From: Paraglomus occultum
Taxonomy: Eukaryota; Glomeromycota; Glomeromycetes; Paraglomerales; Paraglomeraceae
Assembly (NCBI GenBank): GCA_910592205.1
Contig: CAJVPJ010000632.1
Location: forward strand, 1 to 20,377
Length of the DNA: 20,377 bases
Direction: 5' to 3'
Position numbers and translations under genes: made by a program. Below, piece after piece: positions 1-8,303 of this stretch (the first letter of the stretch is position 1; each line of letters starts with the position of its first letter). The notes beneath the pieces are model-generated. The model was given only the letters and a program-made list of their open reading frames with translations. It was not told the origin of the DNA and searched no databases.

Positions 1-74
1 CTCTTATTTTTTCGACAACATTTTTATAAAAAAATCTTTTTTTTTTTCTCCTTCTTTTTTTTAAAAAATAATAG

Positions 75-78
<4 letters not shown>

Positions 79-105
<27 letters not shown>
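79..105. repeat. 27-bp poly-C homopolymer, preceded by G5
   Basis: An uninterrupted run of 27 C follows five G (74-78), next to T-rich and A-rich low-complexity sequence (1-73). No function is visible. A run this long at the edge of a window may be a true homopolymer or a length collapsed or expanded by sequencing or assembly, so the neighbouring join should be treated with caution. Confidence 0.9.
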
Positions 106-144
106 ATAACGGGCTGTATATTATGTGCGGGTCCGTATCATTTC

Positions 145-251
145 GTCGACAATCATTTCGCCGACAGTTCATTTCGCCGAGAATTAATTACCTAAAAAGG
201 AGAATTTCGAAATAATGTTGGTAAACATTTGTCGGCGAAATGATTGTCGAC
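145..251. repeat. Foldback / MITE-like inverted repeat, 22-bp perfect arms
   Basis: The left arm (145-166) starts GTCGACAATCATTTCG and is matched perfectly in reverse complement by 230-251, with a 63-bp spacer. The submotif ATTTCGCCGA recurs at 171-180 between the arms, so the left side carries a tandem of the same unit. No coding sequence and no clear TA target duplication are visible. It is most simply a short non-autonomous foldback element; a structured transcript is an alternative. Confidence 0.75.
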
Positions 252-613
252 ATGATTGCCTCCCATTATGTGCTACCAACTGCAAGACGTTTTGATTGGC
301 GTGCATAAATAACGTCACTTCGGCCCATTTGCGCCGTCTCCATTCGAACCAAACCAACTGCAACGTCAATTCCAGTTTCATGTCTTTGGCTGAGACTTTC
401 AGTATTATCTTCTCCGTCCAAATTTCTCGAAATAACTTTTTAATGGAATGTTTTTTTTAAAATGATTACATACTTGTTATCAACATACGCCGTCACGGCT
501 AAGCTCAGCTAGAAGGGTGTCGAAGGAACGTACAGGTTGGGAACCATTACGAATAATCATGTACTGCGATATTCACCCCTCCTTATCCTTCACTTACCCC
601 GTTTTACTGGCAG
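252..613. other. Non-coding stretch, nothing recognised
   Basis: No recognisable protein, RNA gene or repeat was found. The end of the stretch (about 575-613) is pyrimidine-rich and finishes in a possible splice acceptor (CTGGCAG), which is the only reason to suspect an exon at 614. Confidence 0.5.
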
Positions 614-876
614 CAGTGTCAACGGCATCAACCACAACCGCCGCAATCGCCACAACCTCAATCTTCTTCCAGCATTTCTCCACACCCATACTATTTCCAG
701 CATCATCCCCCGCAAGTCGATCCTGCAATTGGCCTAATACCGTCGATTCACCAGAAACAAGGGGAAAAGAAAATGCGGGAATCTTATTCTTTGACGTTGA
801 TGAAACACTTGGAAAAAAGGTGTCGTCAAAAGAATCGGAAAGTCTAGACAGTATCAAGAAGATTAGCTGACGTGCA
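614..876 (+). CDS. Possible Gln/Pro-rich exon, unidentified (weak)
   Basis: After a pyrimidine-rich tract and a possible acceptor at 611-613, one frame reads a Q/P/S/H-rich segment (QPQPPQSPQPQ, then HPYYFQHHPPQ). It continues into a basic, amphipathic stretch (SLTLMKHLEKRCRQKNRK) near 780-840. This composition is typical of fungal transcriptional regulators, but no DNA-binding domain is seen. The frame meets TAG at 845-847 and then stays open to a good donor (CAG|GTAATT at 876/877), so it is either a coincidental frame, a pseudogene, or spliced before the stop. I do not recognise the product. Confidence 0.25.
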
Positions 877-1305
877 GGTAATTAGACCATTTGAAATTCG
901 GGGAGAGTATATTGAAAAGGAGAGGGAGGAGAGAATTTGGGTGTGAGTGAGAGCGGAGTATCATGCTGTGATTTGAATGGTGGTTGACAAGAGTTAAGTA
1001 ATCATTCAATGGGCTAGGTATATTCTAATTACGTACACTCATATTAATTCACCTGATACCTATTTATCTTCACTTATTGACCCTTCTTCACCAACCAATT
1101 ACTTCCACATCAATAACTTTCATCTTTTCTTCAACGCCTCAAAGAAAACCCCTCTTCCCTACTTAATTCCTGTTCCTAATCGCACTTAGTCTCATGGTCT
1201 GGTTAACAAATCACAGATTCTTTTGTCAACTAGATCGAACAATTACCTTCAAAAACAGACTACGGTTACGAATCCCGCTCCCATCCACGTTATCTGGCGA
1301 CTACT

Positions 1306-1386
1306 ATGTCAGTGGCGGCCCCGATCAACAACCCATCGAATTCGGAGACAACGCCAAGCGTAGAGGTGGAAGGTGGTCAGGCTGAC
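1306..1386 (+). CDS. Possible small coding exon, unidentified (weak)
   Basis: An ATG at 1306 opens 27 codons of S/P/T/N-rich sequence (MSVAAPINNPSNSETTPS, then an acidic stretch) ending at a consensus donor GAC|GTATGT. A pyrimidine-rich acceptor (TTATTTCAG) lies near 1515-1524. Joining phase 0 to that acceptor gives only four more codons before TAA. It may belong to the same gene as the Q-rich exon at 614, but no splice chain links them convincingly. Confidence 0.22.
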
Positions 1387-2010
1387 GTATGTCAGAGCTT
1401 TTATCATGATTGCACATTCGGAATATATTGTTCACAGTAAACAATTCATCTCAACACCCATCAGAAGCATCAGGATTCAGCAATAAATATCCGTTATAAT
1501 TAGAACTCGTGTTGCTTATTTCAGAACGACTCGAGCTAAACCTTTTTACTCATTCTGTGACAAGTGCGAAAGAGCTTACCGAAGGAGAATTGGATAAAAA
1601 ACAAGACACTATTAACGAGTCATTGTAAATTCATAAACAAAATTAGTGCTTGATATAAACAACTAATTTATTTTTGGATAATTCTCTGATTTTAAGTAGC
1701 AATACCATTCCACATATGCCACTCAATGTCAATAGTTGCAGAGGAGAAGAACATATAGTCGTAAGCGAAGCTAATCAGAAGAAGCTACGATTGGGATATT
1801 TCTTGAGAATAATAATAAAGACAAAATGGTGAAGTGTTTACTACATGTTAATACTGTACATGATGTATACATGTGCTATTCAATTATTAAGCAACACTTT
1901 CGAGCCGAATTATGTTAAAATTATTCGTTCACTATACCATGATGTCTTAATAACTAAAAATTACGGAAGAATAAATGAATTATGTAGATATTTTACCATA
2001 GGATAAAAAA

Positions 2011-2039
2011 CAAACTCCTTTATGTTAATAAGGAGTTTG
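2011..2039. repeat. Perfect 10-bp hairpin, 9-nt loop
   Basis: CAAACTCCTT (2011-2020) pairs with AAGGAGTTTG (2030-2039) around the loop TATGTTAAT. It stands alone in AT-rich DNA, with an A-run just downstream (2048-2056). Its function is unknown. Being eukaryotic, it should not be read as a bacterial terminator; chance is possible at this length. Confidence 0.6.
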
Positions 2040-2382
2040 ACGAGACGAAAAAAAAACTAATTTCTCTCTGGTTTATTTCTTGTTTAATTGTTTCAACAAC
2101 TTATTACTCGACAGAAAAATAACAATCAAGATAACAGTGTGGGTTATGTAAAATACAATACTACTTTGAGTAAGAATGTTTGATAAACATTACAGATAAA
2201 AAACGTTAATTTTCGTCTGCTGCTACTGCTCAAACTCATCTCATCCGTAACTGTATATGCGGAAGTAAATATATTGCGTCAAAATAGCCGGTACTCGAGT
2301 CTTCAGTTCCATCTTCATCTTTACTACGTTAGCAGTTCGTGATGATGATAATTGTCATGCTCTTCACTCGTTTTGCGCGCGT

Positions 2383-2394
2383 GGGGGGGGGGGG
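2383..2394. repeat. 12-bp poly-G run
   Basis: A homopolymer G run follows an alternating GC stretch (GCGCGCGTG) in otherwise AT-rich DNA. No function is assigned. Its length may be unreliable. Confidence 0.9.
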
Positions 2395-2777
2395 TTTCAC
2401 TTTTATCAATGCGACGACCCGTCGTGTCTTTTCTTATTATGCTTGCTTCTTGTCTTACTGCAGAGATTATCGTTAACGGTTTTCAATTGTACATGCCGTA
2501 ACTTTTTCTTCTTCACCGCTTCCACCGATTTCTTTTTTGCCGATATATAATTTTCATTGTTTGACTGAGGTATTGGTATACGACTAGAATTTTCGCTGTC
2601 GGCATAAACGAAGAGTTAGGTTGGTAAGTTTTTGCAAAGGCAGAGCCGGCTTTATGGGGGAAAACTGTTGTATGTTGTCGGATGAATTTATTCTTTGTAA
2701 TAAACAAGTGAATTCGTTCATTAAAGCAGTTTAGATGACATGTTGCTATGTGAAGTGTAGAATTGTAGGGTCCTGAT

Positions 2778-2795
2778 ATTATTATTATTATTATA
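2778..2795. repeat. (ATT)n microsatellite
   Basis: Five perfect ATT units plus a partial one. On the minus strand this yields a run of isoleucines in an open frame, a sign that the frame is not a gene. Confidence 0.85.
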
Positions 2796-3156
2796 GTGAT
2801 TATTTCTCGCTGATTCGATATTTTGCGGTCATCATACCACATCCTATATAGTCGTCTGTCTTCATTGACTTTGAGCGGAGCGCGACAAACTCATGATCGT
2901 ATATCCGTGATTTACATCGCGAACAAGGTATCACATCATACATAAATATCGATTCTTTGTCAAACAAGTCACGTCATCAAAAAATTTGACGTATAAAACT
3001 AGTGTAAGTCTTAATGCAGTTAAGGTGCCACAACATAAACATCGGAATGGTCATAAATAAAGCAATAATATGAAAAGGTATTGAATCCCAATAAAACAAG
3101 TAACAAAATTTACTAATACCGAAGTTCAATATATACTATAAACTTAAACAAACAAG

Positions 3157-3705
3157 TTACATGTATGTTCTTTCCACCATTCCACATGATTGAAGAATAG
3201 ATAACAGTTGTTCCAGGTTAACATCTGCCTTCATAATAATTACTATGCATCCATGACTCGTAGCGCTTGTCATCACGTTTGCGTTGTCGAAAAAAGTAGG
3301 AGTAGATGGTGTGTGGCTTGACGTTTGTGTGGGAGGAGGACGAATAGAGGGTTCACCGTAGTTATTCGTGCCATAATTTGCTGGAAAACCAGGACAATCA
3401 ACTCGCTCTTCATTATTTTCAACGTATTCGTAAGGCGTGGTATTCACCGGTTCATTTCCATCGTGGATACAGTCGAGAGAATTGAGGTTAGTAGAAAAAA
3501 AGACTTGACTAGGAGGTTCGTAAGACGTTCTGCTGGGAGGTTGATAGCAATGAGTGTTGGAATCCATGTTCACGTTACCCGAGTCCATGATAATTGTTTG
3601 ATTGGGAGAATTGTTTATATAACTTGAGCCCACATAATGCATCTGTTCAGATGGAATGCTATGTGTATAACTTCCGTAACTTGCTTGGTTATTAAAACCG
3701 GCCAT
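3157..3705 (-). CDS. Low-complexity, probably disordered protein of unknown function
   Basis: An uninterrupted minus-strand frame of 182 codons runs from ATG at 3705 (an in-frame ATG also exists at 3726) to TAA at 3157. The sequence is rich in N, S, P, T, Y and Q: MAGFNNQASYGSYTHSIPSE at the start, CYQPPSRTSYEPPSQ in the middle, RPPPTQTSSHTPSTPTFFDN later. It has no membrane segment or catalytic motif. The last 30 residues change character to a possible amphipathic helix (ADVNLEQLLSILQSCGMV). Such composition is typical of the disordered tails of fungal transcription factors or RNA-binding proteins. It may be one exon of a larger gene; no upstream exon was found. Frame length and composition in AT-rich DNA argue that it is real, but identity is unknown. 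Confidence 0.5.
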   Translation of the reverse strand: MAGFNNQASYGSYTHSIPSEQMHYVGSSYINNSPNQTIIMDSGNVNMDSNTHCYQPPSRTSYEPPSQVFFSTNLNSLDCIHDGNEPVNTTPYEYVENNEERVDCPGFPANYGTNNYGEPSIRPPPTQTSSHTPSTPTFFDNANVMTSATSHGCIVIIMKADVNLEQLLSILQSCGMVERTYM

Positions 3706-3948
3706 GTCTGAGCAGTATAATGACAAGAGATAAACAGCGTGCTCGGGTTAAAAATTCGACAGATGAGTCTAACAATAAAATGTACGTTACTCGACTCGTT
3801 ATTTCAATAAGACTAACCGTCCCGCTTGCTTCGTGTGACATAAGGGTGACACAGTGTGAACTATGATAGTATTGGTGTCACAGTAAACATTGACATTGCT
3901 GCTGTTGTATCCCTTGGGTTAGGGTTGTAACGAAGATTTCGGAGTCAG

Positions 3949-4875
3949 ATGAGGCTGAAAAGTTTTGTCGCCGATTCTTTATTTTGATAAATTTAAAGAC
4001 AATTATTCAAAAAACGACTTGATTTTCTCAAAGTCAGTCTCCATTAACATCTGTGCAATGTTTCAAATAGTACTGTCAACTCTTAGAAGGAAGTTCCCAT
4101 AGTCAGCTTTTGGGATGGTGTCAACAACTGGCTAAACAGCCCTTGCCAAATTTTCAACATTATTAAAACTTCTTTTCTTAAGTTCTTTCATAGTTTGAAG
4201 GAATATGCAAAAATGACAAGAAGAATGATCTAACCCATATGGAAAATTAGGAAGAAGTGTTACCTGTTACCTTTGAAGATATTCAGTTATGATTGCGCTG
4301 ATTAATTTGGCGCAGCGTGCCATAGTGATGCATGACGTCTGAACAGATTTTTTCCAGAGTGTTCGAAAATACGCCTGATAGTATACGATTTGTATAAAAC
4401 TTTCACAGGAAGTACCCACCTGACTAACCATTTCTGTGGTAATAAAAATGAGGGTCAGTGTTTATGAAGTAGTCGACTTGGCAATATTTTTCTGACGTCA
4501 TTGCTTCGCAAAGACACCCAGAACGAACATTGTCAAGAACACTCTAATCTCTATCCCTTGAATGCATGAATTCAGCTTTAAGTTGCGCCAAGAGATAGTG
4601 CTCGTTCCCCTACTGCATTGACCAACTCGTTGTGAAACTGAGTTGGCTCCCGACCGATTCCTATATGAAACAAAAATTTATTATCGTCATCATTTGTGGC
4701 TTATTTCGTCCAGTCGTTTGGTATGGGCTTTTCAAAAAATGGTTTCTCGAAATGGCGATATGAATGTTTGTGATCTTTTTTTTTCATACATTCCTCGATC
4801 AACTCTATTTTTACATAGGTCAGCTGATTGTTGAAATCTAACCCCGGCGACAAAACTTTTCAGCACCCTCACGTA
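3949..4875. mobile_element. Decayed mariner-like element with terminal inverted repeats
   Basis: The left end (3951-3973) reads GAGG-CTGAAAAGTTTTGTCG and the right end (4845-4870), in reverse complement, reads GAGGGTGCTGAAAAGTTTTG and continues identically. The ends match over about 23 bp with one 3-bp gap. The spacing of about 0.9 kb is short for a full mariner (about 1.3 kb), so internal sequence is probably lost. The minus strand carries the C-terminal part of a mariner transposase (4022-4254). A TA lies just outside the right end (4874-4875); the left target duplication is not clear. Confidence 0.8.
4022..4254 (-). pseudogene. Mariner-family transposase, C-terminal remnant
   Basis: One minus-strand frame, interrupted by TAG and TGA, reads LPNFPYGLDHSS, then ARAV, VDTIPKADYGNF and METDFEKI. 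Intact mariner transposases have the catalytic third Asp in a segment like PPYSPDLAPCD, followed by the NNVEDLARAV, DTIPKADYG and YFEK blocks, and this frame follows that order. The Ser-Pro-Asp core is changed to GLD. The rest of the protein (helix-turn-helix and first two catalytic Asp) is too eroded to read in 4255-4840. It is not functional. Confidence 0.75.
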
Positions 4876-5222
4876 GGAATTCATGTGATCGAAATTTGTT
4901 CATAGTGCGTAGACAGTGATAGTCCTTCGCTTTGCTCCAGACAGAAATGAAAAGGTGCACTTTGCATGAGCCTTTACTGCTTGAGACAGAAAACACTTAC
5001 TGTGTTTAGTCTGGAGCCAGCACTACATCTTCTGAAAGGTCAGTTGCTAGTCAAATAGGTAGGTAACTGAAGTGTTAGGTGACTGTCACTTTATACTTGT
5101 GATAATGTGGGAGGACGGAATAAAAACAATGCCACTATTTGATTTTACCTATATTAGTAATCTACGGCTATTATGAAAGTATCAAATTAAATTTTATGGT
5201 ATCGGGACATTAAATTTAAGTA
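4876..5222. other. Non-coding stretch upstream of the HEI10-like fragment
   Basis: This is where a RING domain would be expected if the HEI10-like gene were whole. I looked for Cys/His spacing in the three plus frames and found no convincing RING. Confidence 0.45.
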
Positions 5223-5556
5223 TTTTGGATTGACTGCATATTGTGTGAAGCAGAGTCAGCTGATGGAGCGAAGACTATAAATCCGTATGTATAATTAATA
5301 ATGTGATGTGTATGGAAAGTATTATTGATTTACTGCAGCATATTCTCAATACGTTTATTGTTCCATTAGTCTGTCTTATCTGGTCTTCGACCAGATATCA
5401 TGGAAATTACGGCCAGAGCGCTTTCGTTCTGGACGTACCAGACTACGCAGGAGTCCTGGTTGCAGGACATACTATACCAAAACCTGCAAGAAAAGTGCCA
5501 GCATTTGGAAAAGCAGCTGCACTCAATTAAAAAAGAGGCGCAAAACGAGTTTTGTG
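5223..5556 (+). pseudogene. HEI10 / CCNB1IP1-type meiotic E3 ligase, partial
   Basis: Two exons are readable. The second (5370-5556, after acceptor CCATTAG) encodes SVLSGLRPDIMEI, then ALSFWTYQTTQESWLQDILY, then a Glu/Lys/Gln-rich coiled coil (QEKCQHLEKQLHSIKKEAQN). This is the characteristic segment that follows the RING in the CCNB1IP1/HEI10 family (consensus VLSGL-P-IIMEI-SRA-SFWTYQ--QE). The preceding exon, ending at the donor TAT|GTATAA (5288/5289), reads CILCEAESADGAKTINPY, fitting the end of the RING (C-x2-C) and its linker, and it joins in phase 0. Family members act in crossover designation during meiosis. The N-terminal RING, with most of its zinc ligands, is not found upstream, where a mariner relic lies. 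The C-terminal part is not found downstream either, after the donor at 5556/5557. It is probably a broken copy. A gene with long introns reaching beyond the transposon is possible but less likely. Confidence 0.72.
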
Positions 5557-5899
5557 GTAATATATCATTCTAATGGTGTTTTTACTGAATTTAATTTGCT
5601 AAAAACTAGAAAGCAGATGTTGCTGGAATTGCCAAAGAAATTAAATCCTTTCTATCCTAATTATCATTTAGAAAACAAAATTAGGGAACTAGAAAAAGAA
5701 TTATTTACCACTAAGAAGAATTAAATATTGAGAGGGAAGAAATATTTAATATAAATACTGACACCTAAACCTGAGACTGATGAAGATTCACATCACAATC
5801 AAATTTATTGGATGATGATATTGATAATGAATATTTATCAAGGGAAGGGCCAGGGGGGAAATAATAGAGGCAGTGGTAGTAGAAGACATGGTAGTATTA

Positions 5900-6665
5900 T
5901 GAGATTAAATTTATTTTTTTACTATTACTTTTAATCAAGGTCATCTCTTATTTTTTTAATTTCGATTTGAGCAACTTGACCATTTTGTTGCTCTTTAATT
6001 GTTTATTTTCTTTTTTCAACTTAACATTTCCTGAGAATTATGCAAAAGATAACAAAAAATTTGATGCAAAGAATAGATTAAGATAGTATTATTTTCTGTA
6101 GGCAAGTCCTCAGTGTAGTGAATGATATTATAATTACCATTATATGCATCAACTAAATCATTAACAGAAAGGGTTCTTTCTGTTTTAACCTCAATTGCAA
6201 ACAGTAACAGCAGAGTAGCAGAGCTGAGTTGATAAAAAATAGGTCTGGTTCTCCCATGACATCAATATCAGTATTTGTATGCACACCAAATTCTTCTTAT
6301 TATTATTAGGATCTACAACATAATCACCCTGGAGTTTTTTCAGTGATCTAATATATTATTATCAATAGCACTTTGAACAGTTTCTTCATTTGACACCCTC
6401 TATTATGTATGTTGTTAGTTGGAAATCTGTCTTATTGAATTGTGGACTGGAGCGATAGTTCTGCATCTGAACTTCTTCCTCAAATCATTCCACATAACTG
6501 CATCAGTTGGTGTATGGCAGTGTGCAGATATCATACAAGATTTGCTTTTTCTGTCAGGTTGGATGTTATTAATATTAAGTTCAGGAAGAATGAGATGTAA
6601 GACATCTGATTCACTAACAGGCTCTGCATAAAAGAGAGTTATGATGAGTACATGTTGATGATAAT
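5900..6665 (-). pseudogene. PD-(D/E)XK nuclease-like (Crinkler-like) relic
   Basis: On the minus strand, fragments of a protein can be read in shifting frames. PVSESDVLHLILPELNIN comes first (about 6620-6570), then GEPDLFFINS (about 6256-6227), then LLLLFAIEVKTERTLSVNDL (about 6215-6150), and finally SLHQIFCYLLHNSQEML (about 6075-6025). The PD, a hydrophobic strand and the E-x-K (EVK) in that order are the core of the PD-(D/E)XK nuclease fold. Similar wording (IE-K plus a following QI--Y---N block) occurs in Crinkler-like and related proteins expanded in Glomeromycotina. A frameshift lies between GEPD and AIEVK, and several stops interrupt the rest. The flanks are very AT-rich; a 47-codon plus-strand frame ending at 5724 (Lys/Glu/Leu-rich) is not recognised. 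Confidence 0.45.
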
Positions 6666-6836
6666 GATGGGAGTTATGATAAACAAGAGTGATAAAAAGT
6701 ACAAAAATATTTATAATAAAGAAAACTATAAATACTATACCTATGTGTATACACTACTCTATGTCCCCAACGCCCGAGTCACAAAGTCATTACCTGTCTG
6801 AGTCTTAGCAGCCGCTCCGAGTTGTAAGTTTGACGT

Positions 6837-7495
6837 AATTAGCTTTCTTGAACGACGCATTATCAAACAAAAGGCAATTACAATTAAAATTAATTTCGCC
6901 GATTTTTTGGCTCTAAACATTTAGTTTATTTTAGTACTGAGTTGGTCATCCATTATTCGGCATGCTCTTAATCAACTTAGAATATGTTTGATGAAAATTA
7001 GTGATTATTCCTCTTTCAGAGCAATCTCTAATTCTGTGGCACTTTTTAAATTACCAGAGCTCATGTAGCCAACAGTGGTATCTCGTACAGTGGATCGCGG
7101 AATTTTAAATGTCTTGGGTATTTTTGAATCCACCTGTTCTAAGACCTAAGATTTTTCCTCGATTAGCTTCTGTTAATTCGGAACTTTTTGGCATTGTAAA
7201 CGATAATAAAAGTGCTCGGAAATAAAACTTGGAAACAATAAAACAAAACAACACGAAGATTTTTGCTTTTTTTTTTATTTAATTATTTACATATAAAAAA
7301 GAGGTGGCAAGAAAAAGTTGAGCAAAACACATGTTTTAGTTTGTATATTTGGTTTATAATAATAGAACAATTTTATTTATTTATATAGATTTAAAATTTT
7401 TACATTTAATATTAATTTCTTCTTTCTTTTATATACAGTAAATTTTAATCGTAACTGCCTTTTGTTGATAATTCGTCGTTCAAGAAAGTAATCGC
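6837..7495. mobile_element. Internally deleted Tc1-like element with ~53-bp terminal inverted repeats
   Basis: The left arm (about 6841-6893) contains CTTTCTTGAACGACG and AACAAAAGGCA. The same blocks occur in inverse orientation at 7440-7492. The arms agree at roughly nine in ten positions over about 50 bp. Between them the minus strand holds only the beginning of a Tc1 transposase (6955-7194), so most of the coding region is deleted. The outer borders and the TA duplication are blurred. Total length is about 0.65 kb. Confidence 0.75.
6955..7194 (-). pseudogene. Tc1-type transposase, N-terminal (HTH) remnant
   Basis: From ATG at 7194 the minus strand reads MPKSSELTEANRGKILGL and RTGGFKNTQDI. 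After a frameshift it continues with IPRSTVRDT and, more weakly, a stretch resembling the second helix-turn-helix of Tc1 transposases (ERGIITNFH). Tc1 proteins start with this paired-like DNA-binding domain (ELT---RG-I-GL---G-S---I). The catalytic DDE domain is absent. The gene is broken by at least one frameshift and by the internal deletion of the element. Confidence 0.72.
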
Positions 7496-8134
7496 ACATA
7501 CAGATTCGTGAAAACTAAGCTACAAAATGATATAAAAATTATGTATAATTATTATACTGGCTTTTGCATAAAACTCGAAAAAACTCCCATCGGATACTTA
7601 TTCAGGGAGTGTATATTAATATGCTAAGGGCTCAATCAATGACGTTATTATTACAAACATTCTAGATTTTTTCCATTGTATGCAGAATGACCAGAGATAA
7701 TTGATGCACAGCAACGCGCATATTTGTCAATTTAAGCATCATCGCAAGATTTTATTATAAAAACAGCACTAGTAGCTTTCAAAAAATCAACTGCAACTCA
7801 ATAAATTAGACAAACCAAACAATTTTCATCAATAACGCTACGAAAAATGCCCACATTCACAAGCGAATTCTTCCTTGGAGTGTTAATTGGTTTTCGTTAG
7901 TAACTGGCTAATCTGTAATAACCAGCTAATCGTGCTGGTGCATTACTTAATCTAAAAAGTTACAACTGAACAAAACCGTCAGCAAAAAAAACTTACTCTC
8001 CAGAAGTCGAAACGATTTTAAACGATCATACGACAAAAGAATTAAATTGAATCCAAAGTTCCCATTTAACAAAATATCGTTTAAAATTTATGAATTAAAA
8101 GCTAAAGAATAGACGATAGTGATAATGTTCAATA
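7496..8134. other. AT-rich intergenic region, nothing recognised
   Basis: There is no open frame of interest, no RNA gene and no clear repeat. It separates two unrelated Tc1/mariner-type elements. Confidence 0.5.
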
Positions 8135-8301
8135 CAGTCAATTGCCTTTAATTCGACCGCCGCCGTTCCGGAGTCATCGGTCGAATTAACGGCAGACGTA
8201 CTTGAAGAAACAATAATAAAAATATTTTTCGGGTCTTGCTCAAGCGATCGAATTATCGGCGAAATCAAATTAAAAGGGGTCGAATTAAAGGCAATTGACT
8301 G
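8135..8301. mobile_element. MITE, 167 bp, perfect 24-bp TIRs and TA target duplication
   Basis: The element starts CAGTCAATTGCCTTTAATTC (8135) and ends with the exact reverse complement (to 8301); the perfect match extends 24 bp. TA flanks both sides (8133-8134 and 8302-8303), as expected for a Tc1/mariner-type insertion. The core repeats the subterminal word TCGAATTA at 8181, 8248 and 8280, with the inverse copy at 8149; these may be transposase-binding sites. There is no coding capacity. The perfect ends suggest a recent insertion compared with its eroded neighbours. Confidence 0.92.
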
Positions 8302-8303
8302 TA

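Larger units (their letters stand above)
1387..3156. other. AT-rich intergenic region with simple repeats only
   Basis: About 1.8 kb without a convincing gene. It contains a perfect short hairpin (2011-2039), a 12-G run (2383-2394) and an ATT microsatellite (2778-2795). A 109-codon minus-strand frame at 2513-2842 is partly translated microsatellite and has no recognisable domain. Confidence 0.6.

Noticed and set aside
517-870. 117-codon plus frame containing FFDVDETL, reminiscent of HAD-phosphatase motif I (DxDxT)
   Set aside because: The frame starts at a non-ATG codon, the remaining HAD motifs are absent, and the overlapping Q/P-rich frame has more protein-like composition. The motif is probably coincidental.
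2513-2842. 109-codon minus frame
   Set aside because: It contains translated (ATT)n microsatellite (poly-Ile) and no recognisable domain.
3910-3927. GGGTTAGGG telomere-like word
   Set aside because: Fewer than two units, internal to the sequence and isolated. Not evidence of a telomere or an interstitial telomeric array.
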